This document shows positions 8,389 through 16,682 of a stretch of 31,586 bases of DNA, piece after piece. Where the stretch lies: positions 1 through 31,586 of IMG/VR virus record IMGVR_UViG_3300008266_000572; one strand, written 5' to 3'. The number at the start of each line of letters is the position of its first letter. The first letter of the stretch is position 1. The DNA comes from a virus. The position numbers and the translations under genes were made by a program. Below the pieces are notes generated by a model, which was given only the letters and a program-made list of their open reading frames with translations, searched no databases and was not told the origin of the DNA.

Positions 8389-8720
8389 TGAAAACATTAA
8401 TTGAGTTTATAAAGAAAAATTGGCATATTATATTACCTTGGTTTTTTGCTATAGCATTTTTTGTCCATATAGTAATAAAACATACTAAACCAGTAAGACC
8501 AGTAATACCCCCTGTAGATAATCGTATTGATAGTCTTAGTCATATTGTAGATTCATTAAACGCATCATACACTAAACTAAAACAAGACTATGATAGTGCT
8601 CAAGCAAATGTAAAAACAGAAATCCAATATATCCAAATCAAAAATGCTAAAGACATTTCTAATATCCGTAATTTTACTCTTGACCAGCGTGATAGCATGT
8701 GGTCAACACTTAACCCCTAA
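8388..8720 (+). CDS. single-pass membrane protein, inner-spanin (Rz)-like
   Basis: There is an N-terminal transmembrane helix at about 13-30 (HIILPWFFAIAFFVHIVI) after a short basic cytoplasmic segment. It is followed by an 80-residue extracytoplasmic region with heptad-like DSLSHIVDSLNASYTKL, consistent with a coiled coil. This N-in/C-out topology and size fit an inner-membrane spanin (Rz type) that helps disrupt the outer membrane at lysis. The last 77 nt overlap the next gene in another frame, as Rz/Rz1 pairs often do. No lysin or holin is visible nearby, so the lysis role is inferred from architecture alone. Confidence 0.55.
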   Translation: MKTLIEFIKKNWHIILPWFFAIAFFVHIVIKHTKPVRPVIPPVDNRIDSLSHIVDSLNASYTKLKQDYDSAQANVKTEIQYIQIKNAKDISNIRNFTLDQRDSMWSTLNP

Positions 8721-9096
8721 ACGCATTGTTTTTAGTGGTGATACAGGTATATTTTTTACTAATAAACAAGAAATTGAGTTATTAGTGAAATTTAAACAAT
8801 TTGAAGGTTGTAAACTTGAAGTTGAAAAATGGAAGAAATACGCGATGGATGCTGATCAACAGATAGATAGAGAAAGAGAAGCATATGATCATTTAAATAG
8901 AGAATATGAAAGTCTATTAGCTGTTTCTAAAGATTTTCAAAATAAATATAATAATGAGTATACTGCTCATGAAAATACTAAGATTAAATTAACAGATATG
9001 ACTGATAAAAAGAATAAATGGGTTAAGGCAACGTTTATTACAGGTGGAGTATCGTTAATTATCATCACGCCTTTGGTTTATTTACTGGCTCATTAA
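8644..9096 (+). CDS. lipoprotein with C-terminal TM helix, u-spanin-like architecture
   Basis: The N-terminus is a short lipoprotein signal peptide: M-L-K then a hydrophobic core and a lipobox V16-I17-A18-C19. The middle (about 45-120) is a charged coiled-coil helix. Residues 127-150 form a second hydrophobic helix (TGGVSLIIITPLVYLLA). A lipid-anchored N-terminus plus a C-terminal membrane helix is the layout of unimolecular spanins such as phage T1 gp11, which join outer and inner membranes. Alternatively it is the outer partner of the upstream gene. The ATG at 8644 lies inside that gene, a 77-nt out-of-frame overlap. A TATTTATC element follows the stop. Confidence 0.58.
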   Translation: MLKTFLISVILLLTSVIACGQHLTPKRIVFSGDTGIFFTNKQEIELLVKFKQFEGCKLEVEKWKKYAMDADQQIDREREAYDHLNREYESLLAVSKDFQNKYNNEYTAHENTKIKLTDMTDKKNKWVKATFITGGVSLIIITPLVYLLAH

Positions 9097-9097
9097 A

Positions 9098-9105
9098 TAT
9101 TTATC
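9098..9105 (+). promoter_or_regulatory. TATTTATC variant of the intergenic element
   Basis: A 7-of-8 match to TATTTATA directly after the spanin-like gene stop and 4 nt before the ATG at 9110 (13 nt before the ATG at 9119). Confidence 0.3.
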
Positions 9106-9109
9106 GGAA

Positions 9110-9745
9110 ATGATACCGATGAAGAAAAAATGTGATTGTGGGTGTGATGCTTGCGATAAAGCACCCATGTTAAATGAATCAAAACAATATATCGCTCCCA
9201 TATCTGAGGGGATGCGATATCATTTGAATAATCAAATTCAATTACACGAAAATATATTCCGTCCTGGTTCTAAATCTCATGTTGATTTAATCCACGAAGC
9301 TCGCATACTTTGGAAACAGGGTATTATTGAGCTTCAAGGTATTGATAAATTTTTATTCGAAAACACAGACTTAGGTCGTTTTGGGATGTATGAAGGTAAG
9401 ATGGTGCCTTTAGATTTACCATTAATGGAAATCGAAACATTAATAGAAGCTGAATTAGAAGAAGAAAAGAAAAATCCACCAATAGGAAAACCAAAACGTG
9501 GTGGATCTAAAAAATTCTATGTTTATGTTAAAGATCCTAAAACCAAACGTATTAAAAAAGTATCATTTGGTGATACAACTGGATTACGTGCTAAACTAAA
9601 TAACCCTAAAGCACGCAAAGCATTCTCAGCTCGCCACAATTGCCCACAAAAGAAAGATAGAACTAAAGCATCATATTGGTCATGCCGTTTACCACGTTAC
9701 GCTAAATTACTAGGATTCAAAACAACATTCTCAGGATACTGGTAA
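9110..9745 (+). CDS. conserved T4-like phage protein, Cys-rich N-terminus and basic C-terminal domain (211 aa)
   Basis: The N-terminus holds four cysteines in KCDCGCDACDKAP, a likely metal site. The middle contains ENIFRPGSKSH and TDLGRFGMYEGKMVPLDLP, patterns I recall from many T4-like phages. The C-terminal 75 residues are strongly basic: KFYVYVKDPKTKRIKKVSFG, then DTTGLRAKLNNPKARKAF, ARHNCP and SYWSCRLPRYAK. The role is unknown; a small DNA- or RNA-binding or virion protein fits the charge. An alternative start is the ATG at 9119, three codons in, which would leave more room after the upstream TATTTATC element. Confidence 0.6.
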   Translation: MIPMKKKCDCGCDACDKAPMLNESKQYIAPISEGMRYHLNNQIQLHENIFRPGSKSHVDLIHEARILWKQGIIELQGIDKFLFENTDLGRFGMYEGKMVPLDLPLMEIETLIEAELEEEKKNPPIGKPKRGGSKKFYVYVKDPKTKRIKKVSFGDTTGLRAKLNNPKARKAFSARHNCPQKKDRTKASYWSCRLPRYAKLLGFKTTFSGYW

Positions 9746-9746
9746 T

Positions 9747-10214
9747 ATGAAATTGCAACAATTAATAGAACAAATTGTTCTAGAAGAAAAGAAAAAAAGT
9801 GATCGCTGTAAGCGGATTGCTGATCGCAAATATGACAAACCATCTGCTTATAAATCAGGTGCTATTGTTAGATGCCGTAAAGGTAAAATTTGGAAGAATT
9901 TAAAAGAAAATCTAGACCCTAACACATTTGAGGACACAGGATTAGCTGGCAAATATGGATCAGGATATGCTAGATTAAAAGAAATTATTCAACAAAAACT
10001 TGAAGAAAAAGAAACACTTCGTACCTGGTTCAAACGTAAAGGTGCTCCTGGTAAAGAAGGTGGATGGGTAGATTGTAATACTTGCAGAAATGGTAAATGT
10101 AAACCTTGTGGACGCAAAAAAGGTGAAAAACGAGCTAAATATCCATCATGTCGTCCTACACCGGCTCAATGTAAATCACCTGGTAAAGGTAAAAAATGGG
10201 GGAAAACAAAATGA
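9747..10214 (+). CDS. tagged basic Cys-rich phage protein (155 aa)
   Basis: It starts with the tag-like helix MKLQQLIEQIVLEEK. A basic repeat-like region follows (CKRIADRKYDKPSAYKSGAI, then VRCRKGKIWK). The C-terminal domain has a Cys-x2-Cys pattern (CNTCRNGKCKPCGRKKG) ending in KYPSCRPTPAQCKSPGKGK. Cys spacing suggests one or two zinc sites, and the net charge suggests nucleic-acid contact. Similar sequences are common in marine T4-like phages with no known role (a DUF5872-type assignment is possible but from memory). It begins 1 nt after its neighbour and its stop overlaps the next ATG. Confidence 0.6.
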   Translation: MKLQQLIEQIVLEEKKKSDRCKRIADRKYDKPSAYKSGAIVRCRKGKIWKNLKENLDPNTFEDTGLAGKYGSGYARLKEIIQQKLEEKETLRTWFKRKGAPGKEGGWVDCNTCRNGKCKPCGRKKGEKRAKYPSCRPTPAQCKSPGKGKKWGKTK

Positions 10215-10636
10215 TTAAATTAGTAGACATCTTAAATGAAGCAGATATAGATAAATGTCCTGCTGCTACACAAAATATAGAATTAAATCTTCAAAATAGA
10301 CAAAAAGCTATTAAAGATCAAGGATATGGTCCTTTAAATCCAAATGAACCAAATGAAAAATTTTGGCAAGCTAAAGCAGATATGTGGCAACTTGACTCTA
10401 TAGAAGAAGCTAAAACCTCATTATGTGGTAACTGTGCTGCATTTGATCTTACAGAAAAAACATTAAATTGTATAGCTAAAGGTATAGGTGATGATGAAGG
10501 ATCAGAAGATCCATTTGATGTAATAGATGCTGGTAAATTAGGATATTGTAGATTTTTAAAATTTAAGTGCGCCGCAGCTCGAACTTGTGATGCTTGGGTT
10601 GTAGGAGGTCCATTGGTTGATAAAACTGAAGAATAA
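10211..10636 (+). CDS. conserved CGNCAAF cysteine-rich phage protein (141 aa)
   Basis: I choose the ATG at 10211, which overlaps the upstream stop as ATGA. It gives an N-terminus MIKLVDILNEADI that matches the tag style of other proteins here, better than the in-frame ATG at 10196. The body carries YGPLNPNEPNEKFWQAKA, CGNCAAFDLTEKTLNC, GYCRFLKFKCAAARTC and DAWVVGGP: at least six cysteines in a fixed pattern, probably metal-binding. Proteins with this signature recur in T4-like phages with no assigned function. Confidence 0.62.
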   Translation: MIKLVDILNEADIDKCPAATQNIELNLQNRQKAIKDQGYGPLNPNEPNEKFWQAKADMWQLDSIEEAKTSLCGNCAAFDLTEKTLNCIAKGIGDDEGSEDPFDVIDAGKLGYCRFLKFKCAAARTCDAWVVGGPLVDKTEE

Positions 10637-10643
10637 TTACCCA

Positions 10644-10651
10644 TATTTATA
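10644..10651 (+). promoter_or_regulatory. TATTTATA intergenic element
   Basis: Exact octamer in the 34-nt gap after the CGNCAAF gene, 19 nt before the ATG of the 916-residue protein. Confidence 0.42.
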
Positions 10652-10670
10652 ATAAATCTGATTTTTGGGA

Positions 10671-13418
10671 ATGAGCAATATACATAAGTTTATAGAATAC
10701 GTTGTTAATAATTGGCCTACTATCTTACATGAGGTGTCTTATGGAAAAGACATGCTTAAAAGAATTATAGATGGCTTCAAAGAAGATATTGAAACATATG
10801 GTGGAGAATATAACAATATTACAGATGAGCAGTTACTTAAATATATAGAAGCATTTGATAACTTCCGAAAATCTGGAGCAATCCAAAAAACAGACATATT
10901 ACAGTATAATCTCCCTGAATTAATTAGAACCGTAACCAGCAAAAAGCAATTTAAAGACGAAGCTGAGCCTGATCCAACAGTATCAGAGGTAGTTTATGAT
11001 GACGGTAACATAACAGTATGGAGCGGTGCTAGACAAGAATATTGTGTACGCCATGGAGTAGATCAACCTGAACGTGAAAGCGAAAGATGGTGTATTACTC
11101 GTCCTGGTGGCTCATATTGGGGGCAATATAGATATGGTGCGTCAAGTGGTTATCCTACATTCTATTTAATTAAAAATAGGAGTTTACCTATATCGGATAA
11201 GTTAAGCTTTGTCTCTGTTCAAATATTACAAAACGGGGATTACAAATACACCAACAGAAAAAACTCACCAGGAATGTCCCAAGAAATGAGTTGGGGACAA
11301 TTAATTAATGAAGTACCATGGTTATCTGAAATACCTAATTTAAGAAACCTAATCAGGTGGATCCCATTTACTCCTGAAGAGAAAAGAGCACAAAATATAC
11401 AAGCTAAAAAGATGTCATATGAGAACTGGTTGTCTATCCCTATATCAAAAAGAATAGATTATCTTATGATTTATAGTAAGGATGAAAAGCCATTTGCTGA
11501 CTTAAGTATGGATAACTTTTTATCTAAAAAATTACCTAAAGAAGAACTAAAAGACACAGCCAGAGAGATAGCAAGTACTTACGGTGTTATAAATCTAAAT
11601 TCACTACTAAGTAACCTAGAATCATTTACCCCCGCAAACCAAAAATCTATATTACATCAATTAACTAGTAGAGAAGGAGGGCAAGTAAGACAAAAAATAA
11701 AAACTAATCTTCTTTCATCTCCTAACCTTAGTTTTGCAATCAAAAAACTTATAACAACCCAAGACATATGGGATAAAGAAGATAATGAAGCCATATACCT
11801 TGCTACAGATAGTAGAGGACAAGAAGCAATTGTAGAATTATCTATATCACCTGCTGGAGGCGCATCCATGGCTGTATATCAAGATGGGTATAGTTTCCCA
11901 TCTGTAGCCCTAAATAAAAAAACATCTCCATTACTATTAGCATATCCTGATTTGGATAAGATGCCCCTTAAAATATTATTAGATTTACTTTCTAAAGGTG
12001 CTATAAGTCGAGGAGTTATAGATAAAATAATTAAAAAAGGACAAGAAGACCCCAATTCTGCTATCATAGTCAAAGCTGTAGAAGATGGAAAAATAATACT
12101 AGATACAAATTCATTTACAGCATATAAACTTGTAGGAGATGAAATATCTAAAATAGCATTTGATACCCCAGAAGTACAACAAATTCTTAATCAAGAAACT
12201 GATAACACAGGGTTACAACAAAACGCACTTGCATTAGTTGCTGATAAAGACGATATACCTGATTATATTGATAAAACTTCATTTCTTAGTATTCTAAACT
12301 CTATGCCATATGACCAAAGAAAACCTAGAGATTTAGACGCTGTATTAATGATAGCCCCAGACCTGGATATGTCCATATTTGCGGTCCCAGCTAATTTGGT
12401 ATTAACTCAACCTTATTCTGAGTACACGTATGGTGGTAGAAATCCAAACTGGAGAAGATATACAGGCTATGAGCCCATATTGGAAGAGGCAGCATGGGCT
12501 ATATATTTTACCTACTTAAGAAGTAAAAATCGTTCATATGATGATCAATCATTAAGGGCACTCTTAGATTCACAATCATATGGAGGAAGAACAACTCTCA
12601 AAATTAACTTTATTAAAGCCAATCCACCACTGGATTCTAACAATCGATATCGCCCGTTTGTGGTTACAGTAGATGGTGAAGAAAAAGCACTTTTACTAAA
12701 CAGAACCAACCCAGCAGATAGCTTAGTAGTAGGTAAAAGAGGTAGCCTTATCAGATCAAATGTTAAAGCATCAACTGCACAACAATTACTAAGAGCTAAT
12801 CCATTACCTGGCGCTCCTGCCGAAGAAGAACCAGCGGCACCTGCAGCCGCAGCTGCAATGGGAGCAGGACAAGCTGTAGCAGCACCTCTAAGAAGAAGAG
12901 GAAGACCAGCCGCTGGGGCACAAATACGACCTGTAGTTCAACAACCTAATGCGGGTGCAGGTATAACCATTGCCCAATATTTTGCTCAATTACCTCAAGG
13001 AGCTGAGTTACAAACTGCATTTAATGCATTACCAAACGGCCTTCGAAATCCGTTTGTGCTTGTAACTTCAAGTCCATTAGTCGGAGATAGAGGAGCATCA
13101 CGTCGTACTAATCTGCTACCTGGAGATGGTAGGGTAGTAAGAGTACTTAATTCTACTACTAGCCCAAGTAAAATGTATATAATACAATTAGACAGTGGAC
13201 TAATGATAGCATCTATCGTTATTCAACCTGGTAATTTACATTATATAATGAGACAAAATGGTCCCGTTATACGATTAGCTGACCCATCTGCTTTAGCAAC
13301 AGCTTTACAACAAAATAACTTAAACGAGGAATTAACTGGAGCTGTTACTAGATTACATATAGCACATAATCCATCAATACTTAAAGAAAAACTAAAACAA
13401 AAACAAAATGAAAGCTAA
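10671..13418 (+). CDS. large conserved unknown with AT-hook-like linker (915-916 aa)
   Basis: The largest protein of the window. I start it at the ATG at 10671; a TTG at 10665 would add two residues. Residues about 110-220 hold a Trp/Tyr/Cys-rich module (VWSGARQEYCVRHG, then RWCITRPGGSYWGQYRYG and PTFYLIKN) seen in other T4-like phage proteins. Residues about 225-700 are helical, in short charged blocks. An Ala/Pro/Glu linker (about 715-740) is followed by R741-R-R-G-R-P746, an AT-hook core, then more Ala/Gly. The C-terminal 140 residues look beta-rich. No enzyme motif was identified. Large size, DNA-binding linker and location near tagged proteins are compatible with an internal virion or ejection protein, but this is a guess. 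Its 3' end overlaps the next gene by 11 nt. Confidence 0.55.
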   Translation: MSNIHKFIEYVVNNWPTILHEVSYGKDMLKRIIDGFKEDIETYGGEYNNITDEQLLKYIEAFDNFRKSGAIQKTDILQYNLPELIRTVTSKKQFKDEAEPDPTVSEVVYDDGNITVWSGARQEYCVRHGVDQPERESERWCITRPGGSYWGQYRYGASSGYPTFYLIKNRSLPISDKLSFVSVQILQNGDYKYTNRKNSPGMSQEMSWGQLINEVPWLSEIPNLRNLIRWIPFTPEEKRAQNIQAKKMSYENWLSIPISKRIDYLMIYSKDEKPFADLSMDNFLSKKLPKEELKDTAREIASTYGVINLNSLLSNLESFTPANQKSILHQLTSREGGQVRQKIKTNLLSSPNLSFAIKKLITTQDIWDKEDNEAIYLATDSRGQEAIVELSISPAGGASMAVYQDGYSFPSVALNKKTSPLLLAYPDLDKMPLKILLDLLSKGAISRGVIDKIIKKGQEDPNSAIIVKAVEDGKIILDTNSFTAYKLVGDEISKIAFDTPEVQQILNQETDNTGLQQNALALVADKDDIPDYIDKTSFLSILNSMPYDQRKPRDLDAVLMIAPDLDMSIFAVPANLVLTQPYSEYTYGGRNPNWRRYTGYEPILEEAAWAIYFTYLRSKNRSYDDQSLRALLDSQSYGGRTTLKINFIKANPPLDSNNRYRPFVVTVDGEEKALLLNRTNPADSLVVGKRGSLIRSNVKASTAQQLLRANPLPGAPAEEEPAAPAAAAAMGAGQAVAAPLRRRGRPAAGAQIRPVVQQPNAGAGITIAQYFAQLPQGAELQTAFNALPNGLRNPFVLVTSSPLVGDRGASRRTNLLPGDGRVVRVLNSTTSPSKMYIIQLDSGLMIASIVIQPGNLHYIMRQNGPVIRLADPSALATALQQNNLNEELTGAVTRLHIAHNPSILKEKLKQKQNES

Positions 13419-13674
13419 AGACCTAAAACGTATAATTAAAGAAGAACTATTAGCAATACTAGCTGAAAACGCTCCTGCTCCTACTACTGCACCACCTAAA
13501 ACCACACCTAAAACAAGACCAGGTAACCCAGGATTAACCCCAACACCAGGTAAAACTCCAAAAGAAAGACCAGCTAAAGCTGTAAAAAAGAATGAAAAGG
13601 ATGAGGTTAAAGAAGATAAAGCAGCTACATTAGTAAAAGGAATCATGAATAAGTATAAAAAACTAAAAAAATGA
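13408..13674 (+). CDS. tagged Pro/Lys-rich small basic protein (88 aa)
   Basis: The N-terminus is the clearest example of the recurring tag: MKAKDLKRIIKEELLAILAE. The rest is low-complexity Pro/Thr/Lys (TTPKTRPGNPGLTPTPGKTP) ending in a basic helix MNKYKKLKK. A short targeting helix with a likely gp21 cut site (IIKE/E), followed by a basic, probably disordered body, resembles T4 internal proteins packaged with DNA. That is inference from architecture. It overlaps the upstream gene by 11 nt and the downstream one by 4 nt. Confidence 0.6.
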   Translation: MKAKDLKRIIKEELLAILAENAPAPTTAPPKTTPKTRPGNPGLTPTPGKTPKERPAKAVKKNEKDEVKEDKAATLVKGIMNKYKKLKK

Positions 13675-15065
13675 AAAAACTCCACGAAATGAAGTATAGC
13701 GATATCTTCAAAGACCCAGACACATTGCCTGGTATTAAAGGAAGAAATGCTGAAACTCGAGCTAAATTATTAGGCAATGACTCACTAAGAGCCATAATGC
13801 AAAAATCAGGTGTATTAATTAGTCAACTAATACAGGCCGAAGCACCATACAAAACCGAATTAGAGAATTTGGCTGTAGAAATGGTTAAAAAAATGTATCC
13901 TATTATTGATGAATACAATATTGAAATTGAAGTATCATTAGGATTAGGTGAATTACCTCCTCAAGATGAAGATGAAGATGAAGAGGAAGAAGAAGAGGGA
14001 ATTGAATTACCCCCACTCCCTGACCTAGACCAACCTGATCTTAAAAGTGATGATGTAGCTAAAAGACGCCTTATTAATGCTATTACACAAGGAGCCTCGA
14101 TTCACGGTTCATTAGAAAAACCATTTGTAGATTTCTTAGATGATGTTGATGATAACTTACTACAACGATACAGTGCTGTATTAACAAACCTTGACAACTC
14201 AGTCTCAAAATATGGTGAATCATTAAAGAAAGTATTTGGTATATTTTATGATGAAGAAGCAGTAGCTATGTTATTAGCTATGTTAGCTGGAAACCAAAAC
14301 CAACCCCAAGCATCTGGAAAAGGTGGAGAATCTGAAGCTGATTTTGACGATGATGGTAACCTACGAATCAGAGCAGCAGGTTTAATATTCCCATTTTTAA
14401 TACACGAAATTATAAAAGGATTGTATGAAATAGTTTCACTCCAAGGATTTACTAAAGATGCTATAACCAACCAAGATGTAGTAGCAGCCGCAGATAAACT
14501 AGAGCACGAACCAGAAGATTTTGGTACTGGTACTCACATATTAGGTGATTTAAGAGCATTACACAACGGTGCTAATGTTCGTGACAAGATATCATTTGAA
14601 TTATTTTTAGCTAATATATATAGAGAAGACGATGCTAAAGCATTTGTTGAATTTATTGAAAATTTGTTAAATAATAAACTAACATCTGCTCAAAAACGTT
14701 GGGCTGAGGAACATATGGAACCAACCCCTGACATTGAAGATGAGGGTGGAGATGATGACGATGTAGATGATATTACTTTACCCGACTTTGGTTTAAATGA
14801 AAATAAAAAGCCATATCGTGACCTGAAAGTAACAAACAAGTACATTATACGCGAGTTTAACGCGAATATTGACCCAATTGAATTGAAATGGCATCGTGAT
14901 AGAGAAGATCGTATTGTAGAAATCGTAGGTAATACTGATTGGAAAATACAATTAGAAAACCAATTACCAACTTCTATAAATGAATCAATATTTATACCAA
15001 AAGGACAATGGCATCGTGTTATCAAAGGTAACGGTACGTTGACTTTGAAAATAAACAAAAAGTGA
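13671..15065 (+). CDS. acidic conserved phage protein with C-terminal WHRD/HRVIKG domain (464 aa)
   Basis: Starts in the upstream stop (ATGA). Residues 1-95 are helical. An Asp/Glu-only run lies at about 98-110. Residues 120-345 are helical, with LRIRAAGLIFPFLIHEIIKG as a hydrophobic centre. A second acidic run follows at about 354-365. The last 80 residues form a separate compact domain: EFNANIDPIELKWHRDREDR, then TDWKIQLENQLP and GQWHRVIKGNG. I recall this C-terminal module at the ends of unrelated T4-like phage proteins; the His/Glu/His pattern suggests a small beta-barrel, perhaps cupin-like. Function unknown; a structural or prohead-associated role is possible. Confidence 0.55.
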   Translation: MKKLHEMKYSDIFKDPDTLPGIKGRNAETRAKLLGNDSLRAIMQKSGVLISQLIQAEAPYKTELENLAVEMVKKMYPIIDEYNIEIEVSLGLGELPPQDEDEDEEEEEEGIELPPLPDLDQPDLKSDDVAKRRLINAITQGASIHGSLEKPFVDFLDDVDDNLLQRYSAVLTNLDNSVSKYGESLKKVFGIFYDEEAVAMLLAMLAGNQNQPQASGKGGESEADFDDDGNLRIRAAGLIFPFLIHEIIKGLYEIVSLQGFTKDAITNQDVVAAADKLEHEPEDFGTGTHILGDLRALHNGANVRDKISFELFLANIYREDDAKAFVEFIENLLNNKLTSAQKRWAEEHMEPTPDIEDEGGDDDDVDDITLPDFGLNENKKPYRDLKVTNKYIIREFNANIDPIELKWHRDREDRIVEIVGNTDWKIQLENQLPTSINESIFIPKGQWHRVIKGNGTLTLKINKK

Positions 15066-15439
15066 AAAAATCTGAATTAATACAACTTATTAAAGAAGAA
15101 TTAAGTAATATTCTGAATGAAGAGTCTACTCAATATAACGTTGAGGGACTTCTTCAAACAGATACTACATCTCGCCCTCAAAAAGATATACTATCTGACA
15201 TTAGATCTCTACCAGGCATAACAATTGTATCTACAAAAGATTATGAACTACAAGGACCAGAAGTATTAGCATTTAACAACCCAAATTATTACACAGTTCT
15301 TCGTATTAAAATCGACCCACATCCCTACCCAGCAGGATTTAAGGATGAGGATTTACAAAATTTGTTTGATGACATTAGGTCTATTGAAGGTGTTAGAAAC
15401 TTTAAGTTAAGCAAGTCTGTAGAAAAGAAAACTGTGTAA
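15062..15439 (+). CDS. tagged small protein with ferredoxin-like domain (125 aa)
   Basis: The start is GTG at 15062, overlapping the upstream TGA (GTGA); no ATG gives the tag. The N-terminus reads MKKSELIQLIKEELSNILNE, the consensus tag with a likely LIKE/E gp21 site. The body has an order of strand-helix-strand elements: ILSDIRSLPGITIV, then YTVLRIKIDPHPY, LQNLFDDIRSIEG and VRNFKL. The repeated DIRS-x-(P/E)-G half suggests a ferredoxin-like alpha/beta fold. Role unknown. A hairpin follows the stop. Confidence 0.6.
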   Translation: MKKSELIQLIKEELSNILNEESTQYNVEGLLQTDTTSRPQKDILSDIRSLPGITIVSTKDYELQGPEVLAFNNPNYYTVLRIKIDPHPYPAGFKDEDLQNLFDDIRSIEGVRNFKLSKSVEKKTV

Positions 15440-15457
15440 AGTAGGTAGGCTTTACAC
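15434..15457 (+). terminator. hairpin across the stop of the ferredoxin-like gene
   Basis: GTGTAAAG (15434-15441) pairs perfectly with CTTTACAC (15450-15457) around an 8-nt loop. The left arm includes the TAA stop. There is no T-tract, so it may be an RNA-processing or stabilising hairpin rather than a terminator. Confidence 0.4.
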
Positions 15458-15498
15458 TATATGTGTTATACATTTAATAAAAAAACAACTCTAGTTTT

Positions 15499-16281
15499 AT
15501 GAGTAAAATAAAAAGATTATTCTTTGACATCGAAACAAGCCCAAACATTGGATTGTTTTGGGCAGCAGGTTATAAAAAGAATATTAGCCCTGACAATATA
15601 ATTAAAGAAAGGGCTATTATTTGTATAGCATATAAATGGGCAGATGACGACCAAACTTATGTTTTAACATGGGATAAAAATCAAAACGATAAAACATTAC
15701 TAGAAAAATTCATTAAAATTGCTAACGAAGCAGATGAATTAATAGGACACAATGGTGACAGATTTGACCTAGCCTGGATCAGAACACGTTGCCTATACCA
15801 CCGAATCCCAGTATTCCCAAATTATACAACATTAGATACACTTAAAAATGCTAGATCTAAATTTTACTTTAATAGTAATAAATTAGATTATATAGCTAAA
15901 TTCTTAGGAGTAGGAGAAAAAATACACACAGGCTACGACTTGTGGAAAAATATAGTTTTAAATAAAGACGCAGCGGCATTAAAAGAAATGTCTGAGTATT
16001 GCAAAAATGACGTTGTTATACTTGAAAAAGTATATAACGAACTTGCAAATTACCTTCCAAGCAAAACACATCATGGTGTTGCTATGGGTGGGGAAAAGTG
16101 CTCATGTCCTGAATGTGGTTCTATGAATATGGCTTATTCTAAAAAGCGTTTATCTGCTTTAGGAACAGCTCGAATTCAAATGCAATGTCAAGATTGCGGT
16201 AAATATCATACCGTGTCTGAAAGAGTATACCAACAATATTTACAAACTAAAGAAGAAAATGAAAACGAATTACTTCCTTAA
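15499..16281 (+). CDS. DEDD-family 3'-5' exonuclease with zinc ribbon
   Basis: RNase H-like exonuclease motifs appear in order: FFDIETSP (D10, E12), GHNGDRFDLAW (D87 or D90) and YCKNDVVIL (Y167, D171), the ExoIII-type Y-x3-D. The C-terminal 65 residues form a zinc ribbon with C201/C203/C206 and C230-x2-C233. Such proteins degrade DNA or RNA 3'-5' using two metals, and the ribbon likely helps substrate binding. They recur in T4-like phages as a stand-alone RNase H-like nuclease. It starts after the hairpin gap, so it may head its own unit; the next gene overlaps it by 23 nt. Confidence 0.8.
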   Translation: MSKIKRLFFDIETSPNIGLFWAAGYKKNISPDNIIKERAIICIAYKWADDDQTYVLTWDKNQNDKTLLEKFIKIANEADELIGHNGDRFDLAWIRTRCLYHRIPVFPNYTTLDTLKNARSKFYFNSNKLDYIAKFLGVGEKIHTGYDLWKNIVLNKDAAALKEMSEYCKNDVVILEKVYNELANYLPSKTHHGVAMGGEKCSCPECGSMNMAYSKKRLSALGTARIQMQCQDCGKYHTVSERVYQQYLQTKEENENELLP

Positions 16282-16651
16282 ATCGTTAGTCCTTGAAGAA
16301 GACAACACAGAAACCCCTCTGCCCTCACCGGGCACTATTAGCAAGGAAGAGGCTGCAAGGTTAATTAAACACACTGGAGTTAAAAAAATAAATGACCAAC
16401 CAAACCCAGACTATGGTAAATTTTTTACTGTTACTTTTATTAAAAAAGATGGAAGTGTAAGAGTAATGAATGCTCGTCTAGGTGTTGAAGTGTATTTAAA
16501 GGGAGGCCAATTAGCATATGATGCTGAATCTAAAGGACTAATACCAGTACGTGACATGCAAGCCCCTGATAAAACCAGAGGATATCGTATGATAAACATA
16601 AATACTATCACTCATTTAAAAATAGGTGGAAACGAATACGACGTAGAATAA
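16259..16651 (+). CDS. conserved small phage protein (130 aa)
   Basis: Overlaps the exonuclease by 23 nt in another frame. Residues 1-45 are variable, with an N-terminal FLKSLVLEED that loosely resembles the tag motif. The folded part contains VTFIKKDGSVRVMNARLGVE, then YLKGGQLAYD, KGLIPVRDMQ and GYRMININTI. I recall this module (a small beta-rich domain) from many T4-like phages and prophages, always without a known role. No catalytic residues stand out. Confidence 0.58.
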   Translation: MKTNYFLKSLVLEEDNTETPLPSPGTISKEEAARLIKHTGVKKINDQPNPDYGKFFTVTFIKKDGSVRVMNARLGVEVYLKGGQLAYDAESKGLIPVRDMQAPDKTRGYRMININTITHLKIGGNEYDVE

Positions 16652-16659
16652 AACACATA

Positions 16660-16667
16660 TATTTATA
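16660..16667 (+). promoter_or_regulatory. TATTTATA intergenic element
   Basis: Exact octamer in the 31-nt gap, 15 nt before the ATG of the doubly tagged coiled-coil gene. Confidence 0.42.
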
Positions 16668-16682
16668 ATAAAATACAAACCA

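Noticed and set aside
8219-8404. A 61-codon plus-strand frame over the 7810 gene end
   Set aside because: It is an alternate-frame reading of a low-complexity Pro/Glu tail, crosses into the next gene and has no family signature.
10196-10210. Upstream ATG extension of the CGNCAAF gene
   Set aside because: The ATG at 10211 overlaps the previous stop as ATGA and yields a tag-like N-terminus; the extension MGENK adds nothing recognisable.
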